Below, piece by piece: positions 55,268 to 64,000 of a stretch of 64,000 bases of DNA. Position 1 is the first letter of the stretch; every line of letters starts with the position of its first letter. Under the pieces are notes generated by a model, which worked only from the letters and a program-made list of their open reading frames with translations, had not been told where the DNA came from and searched no databases. Origin of the DNA: Pseudoxanthomonas sp. JBR18 (GTDB lineage: Bacteria; Pseudomonadota; Gammaproteobacteria; Xanthomonadales; Xanthomonadaceae); the NCBI RefSeq assembly GCF_028198165.1, contig NZ_CP116339.1:1681001-1745000 (forward strand), written 5' to 3'. A program made the translations under genes and the position numbers.

Positions 55268-58200
55268 ATGCAGGACGCCCGACCGGATTTCCGCCTCTAC
55301 CCTTCGAACGCGCTCGACCTGCTGGCCGGCCTGCTGGCCGCGGAACTGCGCCAGCCCGTGCCCGGACAGTCGATCCTCACCCCCGAGGTGATCCTGATCC
55401 CGCAGGTGGCCATGCGCCGCTGGCTGCAGGCCACGCTGGCCGCCGAGCACGGCGTGGCGGCCAACCTGGAGTTCCTCACCCCTGGCGAGTTCGTCGCCCG
55501 TGCGCTGGAAGCCAACCCCGAACAAGCCTCGGCGCCAGTCCTCGGCAAGGCCCAGGACGAGCTGGATGCAGCCACCCTGCACTGGCGCCTGTACGCGGCG
55601 CTGACCGACCCGGCGGTGCTGGCCGATCCGGCCCTGGCCCAGCTGGCCGCCTACCTGCATGGGGACGACGTTCTCAAGCCCTGGGCCCTGGCCGGCGAGC
55701 TGGCCGGCGTGTTCGAGAAATACCAGGCCTGGCGCCGCGACTGGCTGTTGCGCTGGGAGGCCGGCGCCGACCCGGCCGATCCGCAGGCGGTGCTGTGGCG
55801 GCACGTCGCGGCCGGCAGCGCGTATCGGGCGCGGCGCATCCAGGCCTACCTGGACCGGTTCGAGCGCGGCGCGCTGCCGCAGGGCCTGCCCGGGCGCGTG
55901 TTCGCCTTCGCCACGCTCAATGTCTCGCCCGACGTGCTGCGCGTGCTGGCCACCCAGGCGCGCGTGGGCACGCTGCACTTCTACCTGCCCACCCCCGCGC
56001 AAGGTTACTGGGGCGACCTGCAGGCCCTGCGCCCGCGGCGGCGTGCCGATGCCGGTGACGGTGACGGGGTGATCGACGGCCTGCTCGACGCCACCGGCGG
56101 CGAGAACCCGCTGCTGCAGGCCTGGGGCGCGGCCGGGCGCGACTTCATGGCGATGCTGGGCAGCTACGAGGTGGTCCACCCCAGCGCCGAGATCGATGTC
56201 TACGCCGATCCGCTGGCCACCGGCCAACGCCCGCTGCGCGCCGGCGGCCTGGGCGACAGCCTGCTCAAGCGAATGCAGAGCGACCTGTTCCATCGCCGCC
56301 GCCCCGCCGTGCCGGCGCCGCTGGCCGCGCTGGACCGCACCGACCCCAGCCTGCAGGTCCACGCCTGCCACACCCGCCTGCGCGAATTGCAGGTCCTGCA
56401 CGACCAGCTGCGCGGCCTGCTGGAGGACCCGCGCTTCGATCCGCCGCTGCAGGCGCGGCAGATCGCCGTGCTGGCGCCGGACATCGACCCGTACATCCCG
56501 TACCTGGAAGCCGTCTTCGGCGCCAGCCAGGACGCGCCCGGCGCGCGCATTCCCTACGCGCTGGCCGATACCAGCCCGCTGGCCGGCGAGCCGCTGGCCG
56601 AGGTGTTCGTGCGCCTGCTCGGCCTGCCGGTCTCGCGCTTTGGCCTCAACGAAACCCTCGACCTGCTGGCCAGCCCGCCGCTGGCCGAGGCCGCCGGGCT
56701 GGATGCGGCCGCGTTCGAGCGCCTGCACGGCTGGCTGCAGGCCGCCGGCGCGCGCTGGGGCGTGGATGCCGCCCATCGCGCCCAGCACGGCGCGCCGGCC
56801 GACGACGCCTACACCTGGACCTTCGCGCTGGACCGGCTGCTGCTCGGCCATGCCAGCGGCAGCACCGAGGACATCGCCGGGGTGGCGCCGTTCGATGCCC
56901 TGGAAGGCGGGGCCCTGGACGCGCTGGACGCCCTGGTCCGCCTGCTGCGCGTGCTCGCGCGCTACCAACGCGCCTTGAACGAGGCGCTCTCGCCGTCGGC
57001 CTGGCGCGAACGCCTGCTCGGCCTGCTCGACGCGCTGCTGCCGCAAAGCCCCAGCGCGCCGGCCACGCAGCGCGCGCTGGACCGCCTGCGCAAGCTGATC
57101 GACGACTTCGCCAAGGAGGCGGGCAAGGCGGGCTTCGAGGCCAGCGTGCCTGCCGAGGTCGTGCGCGCGCATTTTGCTGGCGTGCTGGCCGAGGCCGACA
57201 CCCGCGCCCCGCTGCTCACCGGCGGCCTGAGCGTGGGGCGCATGGTGCCGATGCGCCTGCTGCCGTTCCGGGTGATCTGCCTGCTGGGCTTGAACGATGG
57301 AGACTTCCCGCGCCGCGACCCCGCCGCCGGCCTCAACCAGCTCACCGCGCAGCTGGGCACCGACAAGCGCCGCTACGGCGATCGCTCCACGCGCGAGGAC
57401 GACCGCTTCCTGTTCCTGCAATTGTTCGCCTCGGCGCAGGACGTGTTCTATGTCAGCTACCTGGGCGCCGATGCGCGCGATGGCAGCGTGCGCGAGCCCT
57501 CGGTGCTGGTCACCGAACTGATCGGCGCGGCCGCGGACCAGCACGTCGATGCGCCCGCCGCACGCACCGCCCTGACCGTGCGCCACGCGCTGCAGCCCTT
57601 CGCCCCGGCCGCGTTCGGCGCCGAGGGCGATCCGCGCCGTTTCAGCTATCGCGGCCAGTGGCAATCGGCCTCGGCGCGCCTGGGCGGTGCGCGTGCGCCG
57701 CTGGCGCCGTGGTTCGATGCGCCGCTGCCGGCGCGTGATGTGGAAGAACGCGACCTCCCGCTCGAGGCGCTGCGCCGCTTCTTCACCGCCCCGGCCGCGC
57801 AGTTCCTGCGCCAGCGCCTGGACCTGCGCCTGCCCGAGCTGGACGAGGTGGGCCAGGACGTCGAGCCGCTGCTCACCCCCGGTGCCGGGCTGGACAAGGC
57901 GCTGCTGCAGCACCAGGTGTTCGACGCGCTGCTGACCGGGAACGACGCGGCGTTGTGCGACCGGCTGCGCGCCCGCGCGCTGCTGCCCTCCGGACCGCTG
58001 GGCCGCAGCCAGCTGGCCACGTTGGTCGCGCAGCTGCGGCCGTATGCCGAGGCCTTCGCTGGCTGGGCCGGGGGTGCGGAACGCCGCACGCAGGCCATCG
58101 ACATCGAACTCGACGGCCTGCGCCTGCACGGTCGCCTGGAGGGCGTCTACGACACCGGCCTGGCCCATGTGCGCCTGGGCGCCATGAACGGCCCGGCCGC

Positions 58201-58678
58201 GATCCGCCAGGGGCTGGACTGGCTGGCCGCCAACGCCGCAGGCCTGGCCCTGCCGCTGGTGCGCTTCCACGAGGCCGAGACCGGCGTGGGCCCGTTCGTG
58301 CGTGCGCCCATCCCGCAAGCCCAGGCCAGGACCGCTCTGCAGGGCCTGCTCGCCCTACGCGCGCGAGGCCTGCAGGCGCCGCTGCCCTTCGGCCCCTACA
58401 GCGGCTGGGAATTCTTCAACGCAGACGATGCGGACAAGGGCATCAAGGCCGCGGCAACGCGCTGGCGCGGCACCGAGCGTTCCTGGGGCGAAGGCACCGG
58501 CGAGGCCTATCGACTCGCGCTGCGCGGCCGTGATCCGTTTGCCGACGCCGCGCTGCTGCGCCAGTTCGCCGATACCAGCTTCGCGATCTTCAGCGCGGTG
58601 GAGCGCGGCGTGGTCCACGCAGACTTCGATGACGACCACCGCTTCGCCGTGGATGCCGACACGGAGGTCGAGGCATGA
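55268..58678 (+). CDS. recC: exodeoxyribonuclease V subunit RecC
   Basis: A 1136-aa RecC (1142 if an in-frame upstream ATG at 55250 is used). It begins FRLYPSNALDLLAGLLAAEL and ILTPEVILIPQVAMRRWLQ, the helicase-like fold that scans for Chi, with GRMVPMRLLPFRVICLLGLN and SREDDRFLFLQLFASAQ-like blocks in the second helicase-like domain and a nuclease-like C-terminal region. RecC holds RecB and RecD together in the double-strand-break repair complex. Its stop overlaps the recB ATG. Confidence 0.96.
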   Translation: MQDARPDFRLYPSNALDLLAGLLAAELRQPVPGQSILTPEVILIPQVAMRRWLQATLAAEHGVAANLEFLTPGEFVARALEANPEQASAPVLGKAQDELDAATLHWRLYAALTDPAVLADPALAQLAAYLHGDDVLKPWALAGELAGVFEKYQAWRRDWLLRWEAGADPADPQAVLWRHVAAGSAYRARRIQAYLDRFERGALPQGLPGRVFAFATLNVSPDVLRVLATQARVGTLHFYLPTPAQGYWGDLQALRPRRRADAGDGDGVIDGLLDATGGENPLLQAWGAAGRDFMAMLGSYEVVHPSAEIDVYADPLATGQRPLRAGGLGDSLLKRMQSDLFHRRRPAVPAPLAALDRTDPSLQVHACHTRLRELQVLHDQLRGLLEDPRFDPPLQARQIAVLAPDIDPYIPYLEAVFGASQDAPGARIPYALADTSPLAGEPLAEVFVRLLGLPVSRFGLNETLDLLASPPLAEAAGLDAAAFERLHGWLQAAGARWGVDAAHRAQHGAPADDAYTWTFALDRLLLGHASGSTEDIAGVAPFDALEGGALDALDALVRLLRVLARYQRALNEALSPSAWRERLLGLLDALLPQSPSAPATQRALDRLRKLIDDFAKEAGKAGFEASVPAEVVRAHFAGVLAEADTRAPLLTGGLSVGRMVPMRLLPFRVICLLGLNDGDFPRRDPAAGLNQLTAQLGTDKRRYGDRSTREDDRFLFLQLFASAQDVFYVSYLGADARDGSVREPSVLVTELIGAAADQHVDAPAARTALTVRHALQPFAPAAFGAEGDPRRFSYRGQWQSASARLGGARAPLAPWFDAPLPARDVEERDLPLEALRRFFTAPAAQFLRQRLDLRLPELDEVGQDVEPLLTPGAGLDKALLQHQVFDALLTGNDAALCDRLRARALLPSGPLGRSQLATLVAQLRPYAEAFAGWAGGAERRTQAIDIELDGLRLHGRLEGVYDTGLAHVRLGAMNGPAAIRQGLDWLAANAAGLALPLVRFHEAETGVGPFVRAPIPQAQARTALQGLLALRARGLQAPLPFGPYSGWEFFNADDADKGIKAAATRWRGTERSWGEGTGEAYRLALRGRDPFADAALLRQFADTSFAIFSAVERGVVHADFDDDHRFAVDADTEVEA

Positions 58679-61600
58679 CGCCCGCCGATCCCTTCCTCGC
58701 ACTGCCCCTCACCGGCACCCACCTCATCGAGGCCAGCGCCGGCACCGGCAAGACCTTCACCCTGGCCACCCTGGTGACCCGGCTGGTGGTCGAGCAGCGC
58801 CTGCGCATCGGCCAGATCCTGGCGGTCACCTTCACCGACGCGGCCACCCAGGAGCTGCGCAAGCGCATCCGCGAGCGCCTGGTGCTGGCCGCCTCGCTGG
58901 TGCCGGACACCGCCGACAAGGGCCCGCTCGACGTGGGAGCCGCCATGGCGGCGACGGGGCCCGCAGGCAACAGCGACGTCGAGCCGGCGCTGGCCGAGCC
59001 TCAAGGGACGGCTTCAGGGGAAAGCTCCTCGCCGCCATGGCGGCTCCCACGGGACCACGCGACGCCAGACGAGGCACCGGATGCCGCGCTGAGCCGCGCC
59101 ATCATCGCCGCGCACCTGCAGGCCGGCGACGAAACCCCGAGCCAGCTCAAGCGCCGCCTGCAAACCGCCGACGAGGACGTGGGAGCCGCCATGGCGGCGA
59201 CGGGGCCTGCAGGCAACAGTGATGTCGACCCGGCGCTGGCCGAGCCTCAAGGGACGGCTTCAGGGGAAAGCTCTTCGCCGCCATGGCGGCTCCCACGGGG
59301 ACAGGCGACGCCGGACGAGGCACCGGATGCCGCGCTGAGCCGCGCCATCATCGCGGCGCGCCTGCAGGCCGGCGACGAAACCCCCAGCCAGCTCAAGCGC
59401 CGCCTGCAAGCCGCCGCCGACGAGATGGACCTGGCCGCGATCTTCACCATCCACGGCTTCTGCGCGCGCGTGCTGCGCGAACACGCGCTGGAAAGCGGCC
59501 AGACCTTCGCCCCGCCCGAGCTGCTGGCCAACGACCGCGCTCTGCGCGCCGAGCTGGCAGCCGACTTGTGGCGCAGCACGGCCGCCGACGAAGCGCTGGC
59601 ACCGCTGCTGATGTCGATGTGGCCAGGGGGCCCGGATGCGCTGGCCCGCGATCTGGGTGAGCTGATCCGCCAGCCCAACCTGCTGCCGCCGCTATGCAAG
59701 CTGTCTGAAAATCCCCGCCCCCTTGTGGAGGTTGCTGCGCGGGAGCTGATCGCCGCGATGGATGCGCATCTTCCAGAAGCACAAGAGGCGATCGCCCGTG
59801 CGTTCGATGGCAAGGCATTCGACGGCCGCCGCGCACGCCGCCCGAGTTTCGATAAGGCCTTTCAGACACTGCAGGCAGGGCGCGAACTCGCAGCCTGGCA
59901 GTTCGACGACAAGAACCATCTGGATAAATTGTTGCCGGCCAGAATGCTGGAATTCTGCAAGGACGATACGCGGCACAAGGTTCCGGTCTCCCCGCTTTTC
60001 GATGCGCTGCACGCTTGGGCTGAGGCAGATCGCTTGGCGCAGCAGTGGCTGGAGGAGGCCAAGACACACCTGCTGCACGCCCTGCGCGACCAGGCCCGCA
60101 CGCGCCTGGTCCAGCGCAAGCAGCAGCTGCGTGTGCAGACCTATGACGACCTGATCGACGGCGTGGCCGATGCGCTCAAGGGCCCGTACGCCGACGCGCT
60201 GGTCCAGCGCCTGCGCGCGCAGTACGCCGTCGCGCTGGTGGACGAGTTCCAGGACACCGATGCGCGGCAGTGGGGCATCTTCCGCACCGTGTTCTGCGAC
60301 TCGGAGGCCACGCGCAACGCATCGCTGACCCCGGCGCTGTTCCTGATCGGCGATCCCAAGCAGGCCATCTACGGCTTCCGCGGTGGCGACGTGCAGACCT
60401 ATCTGCAGGCCGCCAAGCACGCGCAGGCCGCGCCGGCCCTGGAGCGCAATTTTCGCTCGCGCCCGGCCGTGCTGGCCGCGATCGAGGCCCTGTACACGCA
60501 GGCCGGCGAGCGCGCCTTCCTTGACGACAGGATCCGCTTCCACCGCGTGCTGCCCGGCACCCAGCGCGCCGATGCGGATTACCAGCGCCGCGGCGCCAAC
60601 GCGCCCGCGCTCACGCTGTGGCAGGCGCCTGCGCCGCAGCCCGACGACAAGGGCAAGCGCAAGCCGCACAGCGCCGCGCGCGCGCGCGAACTGGCCACCC
60701 AGGCCTGTGTGGTCGCCATCCATCAGGTGCTCAGCGACGCACGCGCCGGCACCGCGACGCTCAACGGCAGGCCGGTGCAGCCGGGCGACATCGCCGTGCT
60801 GGTGCGCAAGCACGGCGAGGCCACGCGCATCCAGCAGGCGCTGGCGGCGGTCGGCATCCCGGCCGTGGCGGCGGGCAAGCAAAGCCTGTTCGCCACGCCC
60901 GAGGCGCACGAGCTGCTGACCCTGCTGCTGGCCCTGCTGCATCCCGCTGATGACGGCCGCCTGCGCGCGGCGCTGGCCACCGTGCTGCTGGGCGTGGATG
61001 CCGCCGGCATCGCCGCGCTGGAAGGCGATGGCACCACCCACGCGCAGTGGCAGGGCAAGGCGCTGGCCTGGCGCGAGCGCTGGCAGCGCGGCGGTCCGCT
61101 GGCCCTGGTGTCGGACCTGTGCGCCGACAACGCCGAGCGCCTGCTCGGCCTGCTCGATGGCGAGCGCCGCCTCACCAACTACCTGCAGCTGGGCGAACTG
61201 CTGCAGCAGGCCGATGCGCGCGCGCTGGGCCTGCAGGGCCTGGTCGACTGGCTGGGCCAGCAGCTCGCCCAGGCCGATCCCGACGACGAGACCCAGCTGC
61301 TGCGGCTGGAGTCCGACGCACGCCGCGTGCAGATCGTCACCCTGCACAAATCCAAGGGCCTGGAATACCCGCTGGTGTTCCTGCCGTTCGTGGGCATCGG
61401 CGGCAAGGCGCCCGATCCCGGCCGCGCCTGCGTGGTCGCCGACGAGGACGGCCAGCGCTTCCTGCACTGGAAGCTGCAGCCGGAGCTGTTCGGCTGGGAC
61501 GCCGCACGGCAGCTGTGGATCGAGGCGCAGCGTGCCGAGGACGCGCGTCTGCTCTACGTCGGCCTGACCCGCGCCGAGCACGCGCTGTGGATCGCCACCG

Positions 61601-62673
61601 GCGACTTCTACAACGCGCAGCAGACCGCGCTCGCGCCGATGCTCGACGGCCTGCCCGAGACCGCCGGCATCGTGCGCGACAGCGCCCAGCCGGGCACCGT
61701 GGCGTGGCTGCCGCCGCTGAGCGAGGGCGATGCCCCCATCGCGCGGCCCGTCACCCGCCACATCGCGCCGGACTGGTGGGTCTACAGCTTCACCCAGCTG
61801 GCCAACGCCGACAGTGGCGGGACGGACCTGTCCACGCGCGCCACGGTGGCCGTGGCCGGTGGCAGCGACGAGCCGGAAGGCGAGGGCGGTGATGCCACGC
61901 CGCAGCCGGCCGAGGTGTTCGACCCGCGCTTTGCCGGCAATCGCTTCGGCGTGGTGCTGCACGAGGCGTTGGAAGAAGGCGACTTCGCCAAGTGGCGCGA
62001 CTGGCAGCCCGGCGATGCCGCACCCGCCGACGAGCGCCGCACCATCGAGACCGCACTGAAGGGCGGCGGTTATGCCACCGACGAACTGGACGACGGTGTC
62101 GCCGTGCTCACCACGCTGATCGGCCAGACGCTCACCGTGGCCCTGCCCGAAGGCGTGCGCCTGTGCGATGTGCCGGCCGAGGCCCGCCGCGCGGAAATCG
62201 AATTCCAGTTCGCCCTGCAGCCCACCGCCATCGAGGCCCTGCTGGCGTTGCTGCATGCGCACGGCGTGGTGCGCGATCGCCACGGCTTCGGCCTGCGCCG
62301 CACGCTGGAAGGCCTGATGACCGGCCTGATCGATCTCACCTACACCCATGCCGGCCGCTGGTACGTGCTGGATTACAAGTCCAACCGCCTGCCGGCCTAC
62401 GACGCCGCGGCGATGCAGCGGGCCATGGCACACAGCGAGTACGACCTGCAGGCGTTGATCTACACCCTGGCGCTGCACCGCTGGCTGCGCTTCCGCCTGG
62501 GCGACGGGTACGACTATGACCGCGACTTCGGTGGCATCCGCTACCTGTTCTGCCGCGGGCTGGACGCGACGCGTGCCGATTCGCCTGGCGTGCATGCGCA
62601 GCGCTTCGCACCGGAACTGATCCATGCACTGGACGCGCTGTTTGCCGGTGCGGCGGTGGAGAAGGCGGCATGA
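58675..62673 (+). CDS. recB: exodeoxyribonuclease V subunit RecB with duplicated insertion
   Basis: A 1332-aa RecB. The helicase has Walker A ASAGTGKTFTLATL (21-34), VTFTDAATQELRKRI, the IFTIHGFCARVLREHAL block, DEFQDTDARQW (motif II), LIGDPKQAIYGFRGGD (III), VTLHKSKGLEYPLVFLP (V) and VGLTRAEHALW (VI). The C-terminal nuclease keeps FGVVLHEALEEGDF and WYVLDYKSNRL (Asp and Lys of the active site). Residues 87-250 are two 82-residue repeats, each starting with 39 residues read through a 118-bp REP-like palindrome; this falls in a variable loop between motif Ia and IFTIHGF. The frame is intact and no core motif is lost, so the protein may still work. Confidence 0.95.
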   Translation: MTPADPFLALPLTGTHLIEASAGTGKTFTLATLVTRLVVEQRLRIGQILAVTFTDAATQELRKRIRERLVLAASLVPDTADKGPLDVGAAMAATGPAGNSDVEPALAEPQGTASGESSSPPWRLPRDHATPDEAPDAALSRAIIAAHLQAGDETPSQLKRRLQTADEDVGAAMAATGPAGNSDVDPALAEPQGTASGESSSPPWRLPRGQATPDEAPDAALSRAIIAARLQAGDETPSQLKRRLQAAADEMDLAAIFTIHGFCARVLREHALESGQTFAPPELLANDRALRAELAADLWRSTAADEALAPLLMSMWPGGPDALARDLGELIRQPNLLPPLCKLSENPRPLVEVAARELIAAMDAHLPEAQEAIARAFDGKAFDGRRARRPSFDKAFQTLQAGRELAAWQFDDKNHLDKLLPARMLEFCKDDTRHKVPVSPLFDALHAWAEADRLAQQWLEEAKTHLLHALRDQARTRLVQRKQQLRVQTYDDLIDGVADALKGPYADALVQRLRAQYAVALVDEFQDTDARQWGIFRTVFCDSEATRNASLTPALFLIGDPKQAIYGFRGGDVQTYLQAAKHAQAAPALERNFRSRPAVLAAIEALYTQAGERAFLDDRIRFHRVLPGTQRADADYQRRGANAPALTLWQAPAPQPDDKGKRKPHSAARARELATQACVVAIHQVLSDARAGTATLNGRPVQPGDIAVLVRKHGEATRIQQALAAVGIPAVAAGKQSLFATPEAHELLTLLLALLHPADDGRLRAALATVLLGVDAAGIAALEGDGTTHAQWQGKALAWRERWQRGGPLALVSDLCADNAERLLGLLDGERRLTNYLQLGELLQQADARALGLQGLVDWLGQQLAQADPDDETQLLRLESDARRVQIVTLHKSKGLEYPLVFLPFVGIGGKAPDPGRACVVADEDGQRFLHWKLQPELFGWDAARQLWIEAQRAEDARLLYVGLTRAEHALWIATGDFYNAQQTALAPMLDGLPETAGIVRDSAQPGTVAWLPPLSEGDAPIARPVTRHIAPDWWVYSFTQLANADSGGTDLSTRATVAVAGGSDEPEGEGGDATPQPAEVFDPRFAGNRFGVVLHEALEEGDFAKWRDWQPGDAAPADERRTIETALKGGGYATDELDDGVAVLTTLIGQTLTVALPEGVRLCDVPAEARRAEIEFQFALQPTAIEALLALLHAHGVVRDRHGFGLRRTLEGLMTGLIDLTYTHAGRWYVLDYKSNRLPAYDAAAMQRAMAHSEYDLQALIYTLALHRWLRFRLGDGYDYDRDFGGIRYLFCRGLDATRADSPGVHAQRFAPELIHALDALFAGAAVEKAA
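58933..59050. repeat. REP-like element inside recB, copy 1
   Basis: 118 bp bounded by GTGGGAGCCGCCATGGCGG and its exact inverted copy CCGCCATGGCGGCTCCCAC; the arms themselves contain the palindrome GCCGCCATGGCGGC. The same arms occur in the spacers at 7107 and 40416. Here the element is translated in frame as recB residues 87-126. Confidence 0.92.
59179..59296. repeat. REP-like element inside recB, copy 2
   Basis: Same 118-bp structure as copy 1, 246 bases downstream, with identical terminal arms and a few internal substitutions. Translated as recB residues 169-208. Confidence 0.92.
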
Positions 62674-64000
62674 GCCTCCTCAACGCCCTCTTCGCCGGCG
62701 GCCACCTGCGCACGCTCGACCACGCCTTTGCGCAGAGCCTGCGCCGGCTTCGCCCGGACACACCGGACGAGGTGCTGGCCGCCGCCGCGCTGGCTTCGCT
62801 GGCGGTCGCCAACGGCCACGCCGGCTTCGATCCGGCGCGTCCGCGCCTGCTGGTCGATGTGGACATGGCCTGGCCGCAGGCCGAGGCATGGGCCGACCAG
62901 CTTCGCGCCTCGCCATGGATCGCCCAGCCAGCCGATCCGCTCATGCCGTCGGCCACTGATGCGCCGCTCGCCTTCGAGCGTGGCCTGCTCTACCTGCGCC
63001 GCTACCGCGAGTACGAGTCGCGCCTGGCCGCCGGCCTGCAGCGCATCGCCGACCAGCCTGCGCACACCGATGACCTCAACGCCGTGCGCGAGGTCTTCAA
63101 CGCCTTGTTCCCCAACGCGGCGCAGGGCGAAGACCGCCAGGCGCGCGCCGCCGCCCTGGCCCTGCGCCGCACGCTGCTGCTGGTCACCGGCGGCCCCGGC
63201 ACCGGCAAGACCACCACCATCACCCGGCTGCTGGTGCTGCGCATCGCGCTGGCGGCGGCATTCGGTCGGCCGCCGCCGCGCATCGCCCTGGCCGCGCCCA
63301 CCGGTCGGGCCGCCGAGCGCATGGCCGAAAGCCTGCGCCGTGCGGTGACGGCCATCGTCGCCAGCGGCGTGGACGCCGGCCTCTGCGCCGCGCTGCCGGA
63401 GTCCGCCAGCACCTTGCATCGCCTGCTCGGCGTCATCCCCGACAGTCCCAGCTTCCGCCACACGCCGGACAACCCGTTGCCGCTGGATGTGTTGGTGGTG
63501 GACGAGGCCTCCATGGTCGACCTGCCGCTGATGTGCAAGCTGGTCGAAGCCGTGGCCGCCGGCACCCAGCTCATCCTGTTGGGCGACGCCGACCAGCTGC
63601 CCTCGGTCGAGGCCGGCGACGTGCTGGCCGCCATCCTCAGCGCCGCAGGCCCTGGCCATGCCCTGCGCGCCGATGACGCCGCCGCGCTGCAGCCGCTGCT
63701 CGGCGACGCCACGCCCGTCGATGGCGACACCGGCGGCCTGCGCGGCCACCGCGTGCAGCTGCTGCGCGGCTATCGCCAGGATGCGGACTTCGATCTGTCC
63801 CCGTTGGCCGACGCCGTGCGCGGAGGCGATGCCGACACCGCTTTATCACTGCTGCGAGGCGGCACCCTGCGTGGGGTGGAATTCCACGAGGACGTGCTGG
63901 ACCCGTTCGAGGTCCGTCGCGAGGCGCTGCTGGCGCACTGGCGCGCCTTGAGCGAGGCGCCCGAACCGGCCACCGCCCTGGCCATGGCCCAGCGCCTGCG
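62670..64000 (+). CDS. recD: exodeoxyribonuclease V subunit RecD, cut by window end
   Basis: The first 443 residues of RecD; the frame is open at the window edge. After an N-terminal domain that contacts RecC (MSLLNALFAGGHLRTLDHAF) come helicase motifs: Walker A LLVTGGPGTGKTTTITRL, Ia AAPTGRAAERMAESL, II VVDEASMVDLPLM and III LILLGDADQLPSVEAGDVLA. RecD is the 5'-to-3' motor that Chi switches. The ATG overlaps the recB stop (ATGA), so recC, recB and recD are one coupled operon. Confidence 0.95.
   Translation, partial: MSLLNALFAGGHLRTLDHAFAQSLRRLRPDTPDEVLAAAALASLAVANGHAGFDPARPRLLVDVDMAWPQAEAWADQLRASPWIAQPADPLMPSATDAPLAFERGLLYLRRYREYESRLAAGLQRIADQPAHTDDLNAVREVFNALFPNAAQGEDRQARAAALALRRTLLLVTGGPGTGKTTTITRLLVLRIALAAAFGRPPPRIALAAPTGRAAERMAESLRRAVTAIVASGVDAGLCAALPESASTLHRLLGVIPDSPSFRHTPDNPLPLDVLVVDEASMVDLPLMCKLVEAVAAGTQLILLGDADQLPSVEAGDVLAAILSAAGPGHALRADDAAALQPLLGDATPVDGDTGGLRGHRVQLLRGYRQDADFDLSPLADAVRGGDADTALSLLRGGTLRGVEFHEDVLDPFEVRREALLAHWRALSEAPEPATALAMAQRL

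Larger units (their letters stand above)
58933..59424 (+). repeat. 246-bp tandem duplication in recB
   Basis: 58933-59178 and 59179-59424 are near-identical direct repeats of 246 bp (82 codons), each holding one REP-like element plus a stretch coding for TPDEAPDAALSRAIIAA and ETPSQLKRRLQ. They differ at about a dozen bases, so the duplication is not brand new. Confidence 0.92.

Noticed and set aside
55199..58318. 1039-codon minus-strand open frame opposite recC
   Set aside because: Same artefact; recC on the plus strand carries clear family motifs.
59692..62625. 977-codon minus-strand frame opposite recB
   Set aside because: Antisense shadow of a well-supported helicase gene.

Overview
The window is high-GC DNA whose gene content points to the Xanthomonadaceae (Xanthomonas, Pseudoxanthomonas or Stenotrophomonas type; the genus cannot be fixed from sequence alone). 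The indicators are a probable Xanthomonadales type IV secretion effector with a lipoprotein partner, an XAC0095-type protein, a monomeric NADP isocitrate dehydrogenase, two very large TonB-dependent receptors and a chromosomal integron. No rRNA, tRNA or CRISPR array was seen.

Layout. 1-4.5 kb: AsnC-type regulator, glutathione S-transferase, TfoX N-domain protein, CatB/Vat-type acetyltransferase, VOC protein and an unrecognised protein. 4.5-8.8 kb: icd (monomeric), a spacer with palindromic dispersed repeats, rlmI-like methyltransferase, VOC protein. 8.8-10.9 kb: lipoprotein followed by a zincin-type effector with an XVIPCD-like tail. 11.1-21.6 kb: an integron with a full-length IntI reading left and 27 cassettes reading right, each closed by a 60-bp attC; the last attC is broken next to a probable transposase remnant. 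22-24.4 kb: XAC0095-type gene with a terminator-like leader, a DUF4260 gene followed by a decayed attC-like sequence, and an MBOAT-like gene. 24.7-26.6 kb: yegD-type chaperone and a second AsnC-type regulator.

26.9-36 kb: one tightly coupled operon (TonB receptor, APC permease, amidase, PaiB-like protein, alpha/beta hydrolase, S9 peptidase) that looks like an uptake and breakdown pathway for peptides or amides, with the divergent AsnC-type gene as likely regulator. 36-40.4 kb: a secreted GH30 glycosidase divergent from a 932-aa TonB receptor, sharing an operator-rich promoter. 40.6-46.4 kb: heavy-metal-type two-component system, secreted hypothetical, LysR regulator divergent from a zinc-type alcohol dehydrogenase, membrane hypothetical, rraB. 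46.6-50.8 kb: rmuC, a low-GC pair of secreted proteins (one metzincin-like), glutathione peroxidase. 50.9-55.1 kb: complete mlaFEDCBA lipid-transport operon, divergent from recC-recB-recD (recD runs off the end).

Most unusual points: (1) nine integron cassettes carry the same unrecorded 53-codon ORF, always 162 nt from ATG/TTG to a TAA inside attC, with mostly synonymous changes in its core; (2) recB contains a 246-bp in-frame tandem duplication, each unit carrying a 118-bp palindromic REP-like element that is translated; (3) an apparent T4SS effector/immunity pair abuts the integron; (4) a cassette encodes a COQ7-like di-iron protein with all ligands kept; (5) a decayed attC-like sequence lies about 2.2 kb beyond the array.
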